From: Aliikangiella sp965214955
GTDB lineage: Bacteria > Pseudomonadota > Gammaproteobacteria > Enterobacterales > Kangiellaceae
DNA length: 64,000 nt
Direction: 5' to 3'
Assembly: GCA_965214955.1 (NCBI GenBank)
Contig: CBDCCU010000009.1
Location: 496,001-560,000 of the forward strand
Below, in pieces: positions 32,585-40,904 of the stretch; position 1 is the first letter of the stretch, and each line of letters opens with the position of its first letter. Made by a program: the position numbers and the translations under genes. A model generated the notes under the pieces. The model was not told the origin of the DNA, ran no database searches, and saw only the letters and a program-made list of their open reading frames with translations.

Positions 32585-33139
32585 TTAATTGCTGTTATTA
32601 CGGTTTTTAGGATTGATAAAATTAAGCAAGGTGAACTTAACGGATTTACTTTGAGAGAGCTTTTTTCCTTGGTGATCATAAACTGCTACATAAGCGGAGT
32701 GTTCACCAAAAGCTACTTTTTCTATTTGTAAACTGGTTTCGCCAACTTTGGCTAAATTAGAGCTACCATCAAGATAAAATCTTAACTGATGTTTAGGCTG
32801 TAGTGGCGGAGTAAGCTGTGCGGTTAAATTAACGATGGATGCATTGTTTCTAATAACCCCATCATTTTCTGGAGAGCTTATTGCTATGCTTTCATAGTTT
32901 GAAAAATGGGGTGGTTTTTTATCGCTAGAAAACGAACCTAACGGATTAGCTTTAGGTTTTTCCATTTTTATTGTAGGGAGTCGCTTAACTTTATGCTCTA
33001 CAGCACCTTTCACTGGTTTATCGGAATAATGAACATTACCGTTTTTATCAACCCACTTATAAAGCTTCTTTTTTTCAAAAGCTAAAGCCGATTGGGTAAG
33101 TAGTAATAAGCTACCAATGGCTATTATTGTGCGTAACAT
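32585..33139 (-). CDS. Exported DUF4124-domain protein
   Basis: A signal peptide (TIIAIGSLLLLTQSALA) is followed by the DUF4124 motif KKKLYKWVDKNGNVHYSDKP. The C-terminal half (about residues 85-175) has beta-strand patterns of an Ig-like or fibronectin-like fold, with APITLTAQLTP-type strands and KHQLRFYLDGSS. DUF4124 proteins are periplasmic with no established activity. It converges with accC and is separated from glnA by repeat elements. Confidence 0.85.
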   Translation of the reverse strand: MLRTIIAIGSLLLLTQSALAFEKKKLYKWVDKNGNVHYSDKPVKGAVEHKVKRLPTIKMEKPKANPLGSFSSDKKPPHFSNYESIAISSPENDGVIRNNASIVNLTAQLTPPLQPKHQLRFYLDGSSNLAKVGETSLQIEKVAFGEHSAYVAVYDHQGKKLSQSKSVKFTLLNFINPKNRNNSN

Positions 33140-33161
33140 AAGTTATCCTCTATCAATAATA

Positions 33162-33219
33162 TATACCCGTTCTCCTTCAAGATGCACTGAAACAAGCATC
33201 TTGAAGGAGAACGGGTATA
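33162..33219. repeat. Short perfect palindrome of the TATACCCGTTCT family
   Basis: Two 24-base arms (TATACCCGTTCTCCTTCAAG plus GATGC, and the exact reverse complement) enclose ACTGAAACAA. It is equivalent to the two ends of the 266-bp element joined without the interior, and lies 23 bases upstream of the DUF4124 gene. Confidence 0.93.
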
Positions 33220-33310
33220 TGATCTCGACTGAGGTTTAATTTATCAAAAATAAAGCTAAAAGCCAATTTGCTAGCTTCAGTGTTGTTACTTATGTCCGTT
33301 ATTTCTAAAT

Positions 33311-33357
33311 TTTTTGCCTGAACACTGAAATAAGCATCTTGAAGGAAAAGGGATATA
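33311..33357. repeat. Partial right end of the 266-bp element
   Basis: TGCCTGAACACTGAAATAAG, then CATCTTGAAGGAAAAGGGATATA, matches the last 45 bases of the full copy with several changes. It abuts the next full copy, sharing the TATA. Confidence 0.8.
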
Positions 33358-33621
33358 TACCCGTTCTACTCCAAGATGCATATTTCAGCAAGTCAGTAAG
33401 CTAGCCTATTTGAGGCATCAGTGCGCAGGATTAGTCACTCTAATTCAAGCATTGATAACGAAAAAGAGGTTGGCTTACTGCCTTGCCCTTCGGGTGCTCA
33501 GCCAAAAAGCTTGCACTGCGTTGCAGCTTTTGAAAAGGGTTTGCCATTTCCTGCAAGCTGCGCCTTGTTCAAACCTTTTGGCTGAACACTGAAACAGGCA
33601 TCTTGAAGTAGAACGGGTATA
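33356..33621 (+). mobile_element. 266-bp non-coding element with 24-bp inverted ends, copy A
   Basis: It starts TATACCCGTTCTACTCCAAG and ends with the inverted counterpart ending GAACGGGTATA. The interior carries CAGCAAGTCAGTAAG, AACGAAAAAGAGGTTGGC and GCCCTTCGGGTGCTCAGCC, and no conserved open frame. Two further copies at 43605 and 47666 have exactly the same length. This size and structure fit a MITE. It lies just past the glnA terminator. Confidence 0.88.
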
Positions 33622-33625
33622 GAAT

Positions 33626-33653
33626 AAAAAGCCCGGCGAACCGGGCTAAAAAA
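33626..33653 (-). terminator. Rho-independent terminator after glnA
   Basis: On the minus strand AGCCCGG pairs with CCGGGCT around TTCG, followed by a T tract. It lies 13 bases past the glnA stop codon. Confidence 0.92.
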
Positions 33654-33665
33654 TAACGGATAAAA

Positions 33666-35075
33666 TTATAAGCTGTAATACATATCAAACTCAGCAGGGT
33701 GAGTTGTCATATTTAAGAAGGTTACATCTTCACGTTTTAGTTCAATGAAAGAATCAATATATTCATTACTAAATACACCGCCTTTAGTGAGGAATTCACG
33801 ATCTTTGTCTAAAGCATCAAGCGCTTCTTCTAGTGAGCTAGCAACTTGTGGAATTTCTGCGGCTTCTTCGGCTGGAAGGTCGTATAAGTCTTTATCCATC
33901 GCATCACCTGGGTGAATTTTATTAATAATACCGTCAATTCCTGCCATTAACATTGCAGTAAAGGCTAAGTAAGGGTTAGCGGTTGGATCAGGGAAACGTA
34001 CTTCAATACGGCGAGCTTTTTCGCTAGCAACGTGTGGAATACGAATAGAAGCACTACGGTTTTTAGCCGAATAAGCTAACATAACTGGTGCTTCAAACCC
34101 TGGAACTAAACGTTTGTATGAGTTAGTTGAAGGATTAGCTAATGCATTAATCGCTTTAGCATGCTTAATAATTCCGCCAATATAGTACAGCGCTTCTTCA
34201 GACAAACCGCCATATTTATTGCCGGCAAAAATGTTAGTACCATCTTTTGCTAATGATTGATGAACGTGCATACCACTACCATTGTCACCAACAACAGGCT
34301 TAGGCATAAAGGTTGCTGTTTTGCCATAGGCGTGAGCTACGTTGTGAACAACATATTTTAAAACTTGAGTTTCGTCGGCTTTTTCAACCAAAGTATTAAA
34401 TTTAGTGGCAATTTCATTTTGGTTGGCGGTAGCAACTTCATGGTGATGAGCTTCGGTTTTAATGCCCATTTCTTCTAGCACTAAGCACATTTGTGAACGA
34501 ATATCTTGTGAAGAATCAACAGGAGGAACTGGGAAGTAGCCGCCTTTAACGCGAGGGCGGTGACCCATGTTGCCATCATCATAACGGCGATCAGTGTTCC
34601 AATCGGCTTCGTTAGAATCAATGCGGTAAGAAGCACCTTTCATATCAATGCTAAAGCGAACATCGTCGAATAAGAAAAACTCTGGCTCAGGACCAAAGAA
34701 AGCAGTATCAGCAATGCCCGTTGATTTTAGGTAAGCTTCGGCACGCTTTGCAACAGAGCGAGGATCACGGTCGTAACCTTGCATTGTTGCTGGCTCTAAA
34801 ATATCGCAGCGTAAGTTAATGGTGGCATCTTCACAGAATGGATCTAAAACAGCAGTTGAAACATCAGGCATTAAAACCATGTCAGATTCATTAATGCCTT
34901 TCCAGCCTGCAATAGATGACCCATCAAACATTTTGCCTTCTTCTAAGAAGTCTTCATCAACACAGTGTGATGGCAAAGTAACGTGTTGCTCTTTACCCTT
35001 TGTATCGGTAAAACGTAAGTCCACAAAGGTCACATCGTGCTCTTCGATCATGCTTAAAATATCAGTTGCGCTCAT
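33666..35075 (-). CDS. glnA: Glutamine synthetase type I
   Basis: Makes glutamine from glutamate, ammonia and ATP; dodecamer. ATG 35075 is chosen because GAGGAAA precedes it by seven bases and gives 469 residues, the E. coli length. Conserved parts: KMFDGSSIAGWKGI, FFGPEPEFFLFD, the NGSGMHVHQS metal site, and RIPH. The adenylylation tyrosine is in KDLYDLPAEE, so GlnE control is expected. A sigma-54 promoter and an NtrC-like site lie upstream. glnL/ntrB and glnG/ntrC are not downstream; a terminator and repeat elements follow. Confidence 0.98.
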   Translation of the reverse strand: MSATDILSMIEEHDVTFVDLRFTDTKGKEQHVTLPSHCVDEDFLEEGKMFDGSSIAGWKGINESDMVLMPDVSTAVLDPFCEDATINLRCDILEPATMQGYDRDPRSVAKRAEAYLKSTGIADTAFFGPEPEFFLFDDVRFSIDMKGASYRIDSNEADWNTDRRYDDGNMGHRPRVKGGYFPVPPVDSSQDIRSQMCLVLEEMGIKTEAHHHEVATANQNEIATKFNTLVEKADETQVLKYVVHNVAHAYGKTATFMPKPVVGDNGSGMHVHQSLAKDGTNIFAGNKYGGLSEEALYYIGGIIKHAKAINALANPSTNSYKRLVPGFEAPVMLAYSAKNRSASIRIPHVASEKARRIEVRFPDPTANPYLAFTAMLMAGIDGIINKIHPGDAMDKDLYDLPAEEAAEIPQVASSLEEALDALDKDREFLTKGGVFSNEYIDSFIELKREDVTFLNMTTHPAEFDMYYSL

Positions 35076-35132
35076 CTTAATTTCCTCAAAAATCAAAAGT
35101 AATAAAGTTAAAAATTGAATTGTTTTGCTTAG

Positions 35133-35148
35133 AGCAAATACAGTGCCA
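35133..35148 (-). promoter_or_regulatory. Sigma-54 promoter of glnA
   Basis: On the minus strand TGGCACTGTATTTGCT matches the -24/-12 consensus TGGCAC-N5-TTGCW exactly, with the GG and GC at the required spacing. It lies 58 bases upstream of the glnA start codon, leaving a leader of about 47 bases. Confidence 0.88.
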
Positions 35149-35227
35149 ATAATTTTTAATGGTGTTTTGGTTAGTTGCTTGGATTTAGGGAGAAGTATAG
35201 TGGCTTTTGAAAATAATGGCGATCAAT

Positions 35228-35294
35228 ATTGGTGCGGCTAGAAATACTATAGGCACTATATTGGTGCGAGCAATTGGTATGAATAATTGGTGCG
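35228..35294 (-). promoter_or_regulatory. NtrC-like binding sites upstream of glnA
   Basis: GCACTATATTGGTGC at 35253-35267 is a near-perfect dyad of the NtrC type (GCACCA-N3-TGGTGC). Two more TTGGTGCG half-sites flank it at 35229 and 35287. They lie about 105-145 bases upstream of the sigma-54 promoter, a usual enhancer distance. Confidence 0.75.
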
Positions 35295-35380
35295 ACTGGT
35301 TGATGCTTGTAAATTTCTAGGAGAGCGGGTATATAAGTGTTTTTTGATCTTAGTTAATCAAGTGATCTTTAAGGAATAAT

Positions 35381-35662
35381 ATGGATATATTGTTTAGTGT
35401 GCTAATAACATTTTTATTGTTATTTTCAATGGTTTTTGCGGTTTTACCAGGTAGTTTTGGATTACTGAATTACAAAAAAAATGTGGTTAATAGCAAGCAA
35501 ATTTTAGCAACGGTTTTTTATCACAGTGTTTGGATTATGCATATTGTTGCGGTAATAAACCTATGGAGTAAAACGGTGAGCGTTTGGTGGTCTATTTTAA
35601 TCCCTTTAATACTGATAGTCTCTTTTTTCTTAACCGTTGGTAGAGATGTTAGTACGGGCTAA
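35381..35662 (+). CDS. Small membrane protein, unknown function
   Basis: A 93-residue protein with three hydrophobic segments: LFSVLITFLLLFSMVFAVLP, ILATVFYHSVWIMHIVAVI and WWSILIPLILIVSFFLTVG. It has no family I recognise. AAGGAATA precedes the ATG by a suitable distance. It stands alone between the glnA control region and the convergent FKBP gene. Confidence 0.65.
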   Translation: MDILFSVLITFLLLFSMVFAVLPGSFGLLNYKKNVVNSKQILATVFYHSVWIMHIVAVINLWSKTVSVWWSILIPLILIVSFFLTVGRDVSTG

Positions 35663-35718
35663 TAAGAGAACTTTAGTCACTTTAAACTGCCGAGCTTAGC
35701 CGGCAGTTTATAAAGTAA

Positions 35719-36504
35719 TTACTTACTTTCTTCGCCTTCCGGCTTAACAATTTCTAAAAGCTCTACATCAAACATTAAAATAGCACCTGGCTTTGGACCA
35801 CTTTGATAGCCGTAACCTAGCTCTGGTGGAATCGCAAATTGATACTTACTACCAACTTCCATTAATTTAACGCCTTCTAACCAACCTTGAATAACGCCGC
35901 CTTTAAGCGAGAAAGTAAAAGGTGTACCTTTATCAACTGAGCTATCAAACTTTTCGCCATCGGTAAAAGTGCCTGTGTAATGTACTTTCACTGTATCGCT
36001 TGCTGTTGGTTTAGCTGCACCTTCTGGAGCAGGAGTTAACACTTTGTATTGCAAGCCCGATTCGGTTTGAGTGAATCCTTTGGTTAGGTTTTCTTCTAAA
36101 AACTTTGTATTTTCTGCTTTTAAGCTTGCTTGCTCTTCTTGTATTTGTTGTTGCTGAGCAAAACGCAGTTTTTGACCAAAAATTTGCGCTTGTTGCAGGG
36201 CTTCTTCTGGAGTGAGTTTGCTTTGCTTGTTGAGCTGATCTAAAAAGCCTTGTTTGAATACTTCCATATCCATATCAAGTGCTTTGTAAGTGTCGTTAAA
36301 GTGTGTAATGTTTGACGCCATGCTCACACCTAGTCCATAAGCCATTTTATCCTTTTCGGCTAATCCATCCGCTTTTGCCTGTTCAGTTTTTGCTGCTGCG
36401 GTTTTAGTTGCAGGCTCTGCGGTTTGAGTTTTTGCTGATTCTTCTGACTGCTGACAGCCAACCAATGCCAAACTCAGCGCAATTGCTGTTGCCTTAAATT
36501 TCAC
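35719..36504 (-). CDS. FKBP-type peptidyl-prolyl isomerase lipoprotein (FkpA/Mip-like)
   Basis: A periplasmic folding helper. The signal ends in a lipobox (ALSLALVGCQQ), so it is a lipoprotein. Residues about 45-150 form the helical dimerisation part with KMAYGLGVSMASNI; about 150-255 form the FKBP domain with VKVHYTGTFTDGEKFDSS, FSLKGGVIQGWLEGV and ELGYG. It is of the usual length for FkpA/Mip (261 residues). Whether it is attached to the inner or outer membrane is not decided. Confidence 0.92.
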   Translation of the reverse strand: MKFKATAIALSLALVGCQQSEESAKTQTAEPATKTAAAKTEQAKADGLAEKDKMAYGLGVSMASNITHFNDTYKALDMDMEVFKQGFLDQLNKQSKLTPEEALQQAQIFGQKLRFAQQQQIQEEQASLKAENTKFLEENLTKGFTQTESGLQYKVLTPAPEGAAKPTASDTVKVHYTGTFTDGEKFDSSVDKGTPFTFSLKGGVIQGWLEGVKLMEVGSKYQFAIPPELGYGYQSGPKPGAILMFDVELLEIVKPEGEESK

Positions 36505-36628
36505 TTTGTGTACCTCGTTGTTTTTGTTTGCCTAATTTAGGCTGATTAATTCCCCTAACAGGCTATGCAGTCTATACTTTAAGCAAATAAAAAAGAAGCG
36601 ATTATTAAACTTATTAAGTGACTTAGTT

Positions 36629-37636
36629 TTGAAAATATTAACTTATCTAAAAGACATTAGAGTTTTATTGCTTAGTGCAACTATTTTAATGCTATCTGGC
36701 TGTGAGCCTAAATCTCAATCGGTGGCAGAATGGCCCCATGCTGCGGTTGGCGTGCTTGATGCTGTTGTGTCTAGAGATGGTCGTTTTTCTTTGGTTTCTT
36801 CGGTTAACTTTGGTGCAGGTTATTGGGATTTAGAAAAAAACCAGCTGTTGTTTCAGTGGAAGCATAATAAAGAAGCAGAGGCGGCAATTACCGCAGTGAA
36901 CCTTTCACCTGATGGAAGCCGAGCAATTACTGCCGATGGTAAAACCTTTATTATTTGGAATACCACCAGTGGTCAGGCTTATGGTTATTGGGAAGCGCAA
37001 GACAAAATAAGAGCGGTTGCTATTTCTAATAAAGGGCGGTTTGTTTTACTAGGTTTGGGCTCTGGGCTTGTGATATTTATTGATATGAATACTGGTAGGC
37101 GTATAGAGTTTACCGCACACAGACAAGAAGCCATTGCCAGTGTTGATTTATCTGCCAACGGTGTATGGGCATTTACAGGCGGTAATGATTATAGAGCGAT
37201 ATTATGGAATACCAAAACGGCTCAGCCATTGCATCTTTTTGAGCACGAAACCCGAGTTACTAAATTGGCACTAGCTCCTGATGGCACTAAAGCTTTTACG
37301 TCAGGAACCTTAGGCAACGCACATATTTGGAATGCGGCAACGGGTGAAAAAATAACATCATTACAGTTAAAAGAACGTGAATATGTGATTAGTGCGGCAA
37401 CTTTTAACGATGACAGTAGTCAAATTGCCACTGGCGCTCCAGGGCGTTATATCAATTTATGGGATACTACAAATGGAGAGCGCTTAAAAACTTTTAAGGC
37501 AAGAACTCGGCACAAAGGAAGACCAAGTGGCGCCATTATTTATGGTATTGGTTTTGACAAAAACAAACAGCATCTATTAACCGAAAGCTCCGCTGGATTT
37601 GGCGAAAAGTGGCCATTAATACCAACACTTGAATAA
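36629..37636 (+). CDS. WD40-repeat lipoprotein
   Basis: The start codon is TTG at 36629. The signal ends at a lipobox (TILMLSGCEP). The rest (about residues 30-335) is a beta-propeller of five to seven WD40-like repeats ending in motifs such as FIIWNTTSG, RAILWNTKTA, AHIWNAATG and INLWDTTNG. Such propellers bind proteins; the partner is unknown. Related single-copy WD40 lipoproteins are common in marine gammaproteobacteria. A hairpin terminator lies about 140 bases downstream. Confidence 0.82.
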   Translation: MKILTYLKDIRVLLLSATILMLSGCEPKSQSVAEWPHAAVGVLDAVVSRDGRFSLVSSVNFGAGYWDLEKNQLLFQWKHNKEAEAAITAVNLSPDGSRAITADGKTFIIWNTTSGQAYGYWEAQDKIRAVAISNKGRFVLLGLGSGLVIFIDMNTGRRIEFTAHRQEAIASVDLSANGVWAFTGGNDYRAILWNTKTAQPLHLFEHETRVTKLALAPDGTKAFTSGTLGNAHIWNAATGEKITSLQLKEREYVISAATFNDDSSQIATGAPGRYINLWDTTNGERLKTFKARTRHKGRPSGAIIYGIGFDKNKQHLLTESSAGFGEKWPLIPTLE

Positions 37637-37772
37637 GCGATTATGCAGAGAATATTTTGACTCAAGATATTATTTTGGTATCCTAGCAAACAAGGTCTAT
37701 TGACCTGATCTGTCCTTCAAGCTGACTCTATATTGATGATAAAATTAATATAGATGATAAAACTAGCTTGGC

Positions 37773-37800
37773 AAAAATGTGCGGTTAGCCGCACATTTTT
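37773..37800 (+). terminator. Terminator between the WD40 gene and the second ECF sigma gene
   Basis: AAAAATGTGCGG pairs exactly with CCGCACATTTTT around TTAG. The T-rich end fits intrinsic termination. Confidence 0.85.
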
Positions 37801-37865
37801 ATTATGAGCTCTTATATTAAAACAAGGCTTTGGTTTAATTGGCGCTCGGTACTTTGGAGAATAAG

Positions 37866-38468
37866 TTGTCTGAATCAGATAAGGTACTAATCGAAAAGTT
37901 ATTGGCGGGTGATCATAAAGCATTTGAATCAACCTTTAACCAATATTACTCATTAATGTATTCTGTGGCGCAATCAATTGCTGGTAGTTCTATTGCCGAT
38001 GAAGTAATACAAGAAGCTTGGATGTCGGCATTACGAGCGTTACCAAAATTTGAAGGTCGTTCTTCACTAAAAAGTTGGTTAATGCGTATTGTAGCCAATG
38101 AAGCCAAAACAAGAAGACGCAAAGAATCTCGCTCGGTTTCTTTAGAGTCAATGCAGGACTCTTGGGCGACTGATCCACGGTTTGATGAAAACTCTCATTG
38201 GGTAAACCCAAGCTCTAGCTGGCATGGCGACACACCAGAAGATCTTTTATTGGCAAAAGAGCTTGAAGAATGTTTAAAAATAAATATGCTTAGACTGCCC
38301 GAAAATCAAAGGATGGCATTGCAAATGCGTGATGCTGGCGGACTTTCAATGGATGAACTTTGTAACATTCTTGATGTCACTCCGTCCAATATTAGAGTAT
38401 TACTTCATAGAGCAAGAGATAAAGTTCTTCAAGTGATTGACCGATTTCAGAAAACCGGAGAGTGTTAG
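37866..38468 (+). CDS. ECF-type RNA polymerase sigma factor (second)
   Basis: TTG 37866 is preferred as start because TTTGGAGA lies seven bases before it; an in-frame TTG upstream at 37839 lacks such a site. The 200 residues contain region 2 (about 15-85, LMYSVAQSIAGSSIADEVIQ, LKSWLMRIVANEAKTRRR) and region 4 (about 130-190, LPENQRMALQMRDAGGLSMD, ELCNILDVTPSNIRVLLHRA). The last base overlaps the next gene, a zinc-finger protein likely to be its anti-sigma factor. The regulon is unknown. Confidence 0.9.
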   Translation: MSESDKVLIEKLLAGDHKAFESTFNQYYSLMYSVAQSIAGSSIADEVIQEAWMSALRALPKFEGRSSLKSWLMRIVANEAKTRRRKESRSVSLESMQDSWATDPRFDENSHWVNPSSSWHGDTPEDLLLAKELEECLKINMLRLPENQRMALQMRDAGGLSMDELCNILDVTPSNIRVLLHRARDKVLQVIDRFQKTGEC

Positions 38469-38755
38469 TGTTACCCAGCTGCAAAAAAGTTGCCGAAATG
38501 TTATCAGATGATCTAGATAAATCATTATCGGGGATAGAGCGATTTAAAATGAAAGTTCACCTAATGATGTGCAAATACTGCCGTGAATATGGTGATCAAC
38601 TAAAACTGACGAGTAAAACCATAGAGCAGGTAATGGACAAGGCTGACGATGAAAACCTAGTTAACGGAGACTTAAGAAAAAAGTTGCTCGAAGAATTTAA
38701 GTCTATTCATGGTTGTGATGATTGTAGTGATAATGACTGCCATGCAAAAAACTAA
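38468..38755 (+). CDS. Zinc-finger (zf-HC2-like) putative anti-sigma factor
   Basis: GTG 38468 is chosen: it overlaps the sigma stop (TAGTG) and has GGAG seven bases upstream. The small protein of 95 residues carries HLMMCKYC, an H-x3-C-x2-C zinc motif of anti-sigma domains, and a Cys-rich end (HGCDDCSDNDCHAKN). There is no membrane segment, so it would be a soluble anti-sigma factor, perhaps sensing redox or metal through the extra cysteines. The role is inferred from position and the motif. Confidence 0.78.
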   Translation: MLPSCKKVAEMLSDDLDKSLSGIERFKMKVHLMMCKYCREYGDQLKLTSKTIEQVMDKADDENLVNGDLRKKLLEEFKSIHGCDDCSDNDCHAKN

Positions 38756-38796
38756 TAACTTAATGGTGTGGTCAACTTAACTACACCATTGTTTAT

Positions 38797-39132
38797 CTAC
38801 TGAGCACTTCCCGCTTTTAAATCCTCTGGTATCTCATAATCACTCGACTCAGCCGAGATCAGTTTGTCACCATCAAAGTTCAGAACAAGTCGTTTTGTGG
38901 ATAAGCTGTCGTTACGGGAGTTTTTGTAACTGTAAAGATAAATCCATTGCTTATCACTAAAAGCGTTATCAACCACTGGTGAGCCCAAAACAAATACCAC
39001 TTGGTTTTTAGTGAGATCGGGGCGCAATTTATCAATGTCTTTTTGTGCTAAAATATTGCCTTGCTGAATATCAATGCGATAAACACATGCCGTTAATAAA
39101 AAGAATAAAATAAAAGGAATTTTTTTGATCAT
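38797..39132 (-). CDS. bamE: Outer-membrane assembly lipoprotein BamE
   Basis: Lipoprotein of the BAM complex that inserts outer-membrane beta-barrels. Signal with lipobox FFLLTACVYRIDIQQGN, then the SmpA/OmlA core: KLRPDLTKNQVVFVLGSPVV and DKQWIYLYSY. Length 111 is normal. It is divergent from fur, the standard arrangement in gammaproteobacteria, which supports the assignment. Confidence 0.94.
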   Translation of the reverse strand: MIKKIPFILFFLLTACVYRIDIQQGNILAQKDIDKLRPDLTKNQVVFVLGSPVVDNAFSDKQWIYLYSYKNSRNDSLSTKRLVLNFDGDKLISAESSDYEIPEDLKAGSAQ

Positions 39133-39381
39133 TTGAAAAAATATACCTACAACAAATATAATTAAGCCGACAATTCAATCTGTGTTTTATTGAACTATCT
39201 CAAAGGTTGCATATTCTATATGAATTTGTGCCAAAAAAGCGAAAAAACGCATATAATCAGCAAATAAAATTGTTATAAACTAACTATTGAAACAATACGT
39301 TCTGGTTATATAGTCAACAATTGATTGTAAAGATTCCAAAAATTGTCAATTTAATTTATTTATTCTCAGCTGGAGAGAACA

Positions 39382-39783
39382 TTGAGTAACCAACAACTAA
39401 AAGATGCGGGCTTAAAAGTCACTTTACCGCGCTTAAAAATATTAGGTATATTAGAAAATGCAACGCATAAACATTTAAGCGCTGAAGATGTTTATAAATT
39501 ACTATTGGATGCTGGTGAAGATGTTGGATTAGCAACGGTATATCGTGTATTAACCCAGTTTGAATCTGCTGGCTTAGTAAGTCGTCATAATTTTGAAGAT
39601 GGTCATGCCGTATTTGAACTTAGTAGTGATGAGCATCATGATCATATGGTATGTGTTGATAGCGGCCAAGTGATTGAGTTTTTCGATGAGCAAATTGAAA
39701 AATTGCAGCATGATATTGCAGAAAAGCACGGTTTTGAGCTAATCGATCATAGCTTGGTGCTTTATGTGAAGAAAAAAAGCTAA
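39382..39783 (+). CDS. fur: Ferric uptake regulator Fur
   Basis: Iron-responsive repressor. The TTG start has GGAGAGAAC upstream. The winged-helix domain is residues 1-80 (TLPRLKILGILE, EDVGLATVYRVLTQFESAGL). Metal residues in HHDHMVC (85-91) are kept. Cys91 is followed by VDS, so the usual CxxC is CxxS, and the C-terminal cysteine pair is missing: the structural zinc site of E. coli Fur is absent, as in some Pseudomonas Fur proteins. Length 133. It faces bamE. Confidence 0.95.
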   Translation: MSNQQLKDAGLKVTLPRLKILGILENATHKHLSAEDVYKLLLDAGEDVGLATVYRVLTQFESAGLVSRHNFEDGHAVFELSSDEHHDHMVCVDSGQVIEFFDEQIEKLQHDIAEKHGFELIDHSLVLYVKKKS

Positions 39784-39787
39784 TAAC

Positions 39788-39847
39788 TATACCCGCTTTC
39801 CTTCAAGATGCGTGTTGAAACAAGCATCTTGAAGGGTAACTGGTATA
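39788..39847. repeat. Short palindrome of the TATACCCGTTCT family after fur
   Basis: TATACCCGCTTTCCTTCAAG plus GATGC is mirrored by GCATCTTGAAGGGTAACTGG plus TATA, with a ten-base centre. It starts four bases after the fur stop codon and could act as its terminator-like hairpin. A lone half-site occurs at 40239-40254. Confidence 0.85.
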
Positions 39848-39922
39848 AGAACTATATTCGCAATATCACAGAATATAGTTTTTTAGTATCAGTTCTTTAA
39901 TATTTAAAATAGCTCGCTTAAG

Positions 39923-40219
39923 CTAAAACATTAGCTGACTGCTTTCTAAAACACTGACTTCTTCATCGGCTTCTAGTAGTGGGCGCATTTCTTCTAATAC
40001 CAGTTTGCGATCTTCCGATACAAGCCACTGCTCCCAAGCACTAATATTTTCCCAGCTTGAAATAATTACAGCATGATTTTTATCACCTTGGCGCTGAAGT
40101 AGCTCACCTGCGATAAAGCCATCTACAGCATTAGCATGTTTACGAGCTTTTCTAATTAACTCTAAATAATCTTGAAAACAGCCTTCTTTAATTTTTCGTT
40201 CAATGATTACTCTAATCAT
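39923..40219 (-). CDS. Antibiotic biosynthesis monooxygenase (ABM) domain protein
   Basis: A 98-residue ferredoxin-like fold of the ABM family: IRVIIERKIKEGCFQDYLEL at the N-terminus, VDGFIAGELLQRQGDKNHAV, ISSWENISAWEQWLVSEDRK. Such small dimers range from monooxygenases to heme-degrading IsdG-like enzymes; being near fur, a heme or redox role is conceivable, but no iron box is seen. Substrate unknown. Confidence 0.85.
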   Translation of the reverse strand: MIRVIIERKIKEGCFQDYLELIRKARKHANAVDGFIAGELLQRQGDKNHAVIISSWENISAWEQWLVSEDRKLVLEEMRPLLEADEEVSVLESSQLMF

Positions 40220-40309
40220 TAATGATATTCCTAATTTTAAGTAGAACAGGTATAAATATTATTAATTAATTTTAGCTTATATTTTTGCCGAGTGTTAGCT
40301 GTAGCCTAT

Positions 40310-40759
40310 TTAATGATTCACTTTTAAGGTGTGCATTAAATTATCTTCTAATTCTACTCTGCGAGCAATGGCTTCGCCAAGCACTGACAAATCGCTGTCG
40401 AGCTCTTTAAACATCGACAATTCATTCTTTTTAGAATACTTATCGTTAAAGTCTACAACAATGTCGGTGGTTTGAGCTATTTGTGGGTATAAATTTTCAA
40501 GTAGTTCGATACTTGATGGACCATTAACTTCGCAAGCGTTAACAATTTGCTCATAAACCTCAAAGTGTCCTGCTGATACATAATCAATTAATATGTCGCA
40601 AAATTGATTAATTTCATTAAATTGAGGTAGGTCGGGTTGGTTTCTTAACCCAGATAGTTTGCAATATTGAACAATCAGATCGTTACGTTCAGATAGCCAG
40701 TTTTTTAATGCAAAGTTTTTGCAAGAGACTTTGCCATTATTAGGGGTTGCATCTGACAT
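40310..40759 (-). CDS. rsd: Regulator of sigma D, Rsd/AlgQ family
   Basis: Anti-sigma-70 protein that lowers housekeeping transcription in stationary phase. Family signature: NWLSERNDLIVQYCKLSGLR, LPQFNEINQFCDILIDYVSA and GHFEVYEQIV. Length 149 is near E. coli Rsd. Single gene between the ABM gene and the histidine kinase. Confidence 0.92.
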   Translation of the reverse strand: MSDATPNNGKVSCKNFALKNWLSERNDLIVQYCKLSGLRNQPDLPQFNEINQFCDILIDYVSAGHFEVYEQIVNACEVNGPSSIELLENLYPQIAQTTDIVVDFNDKYSKKNELSMFKELDSDLSVLGEAIARRVELEDNLMHTLKVNH

Positions 40760-40904
40760 TTTTTATGAACTTCCTATTTTTTATTTTTAAGTGCTAAATA
40801 ATTTTTTATCACAATAATCGCTTAAAGCAAAATAATAAAGCAAATATGCTTAAATGTTAAATTGTTAGCGTCATTGATAGTCAATAGTGTGCTATTTTTA
40901 AGTT

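Noticed and set aside
33162..33219. Rho-independent terminator
   Set aside because: The palindrome has no T tract and belongs to a repeat family with full-length relatives in several places.
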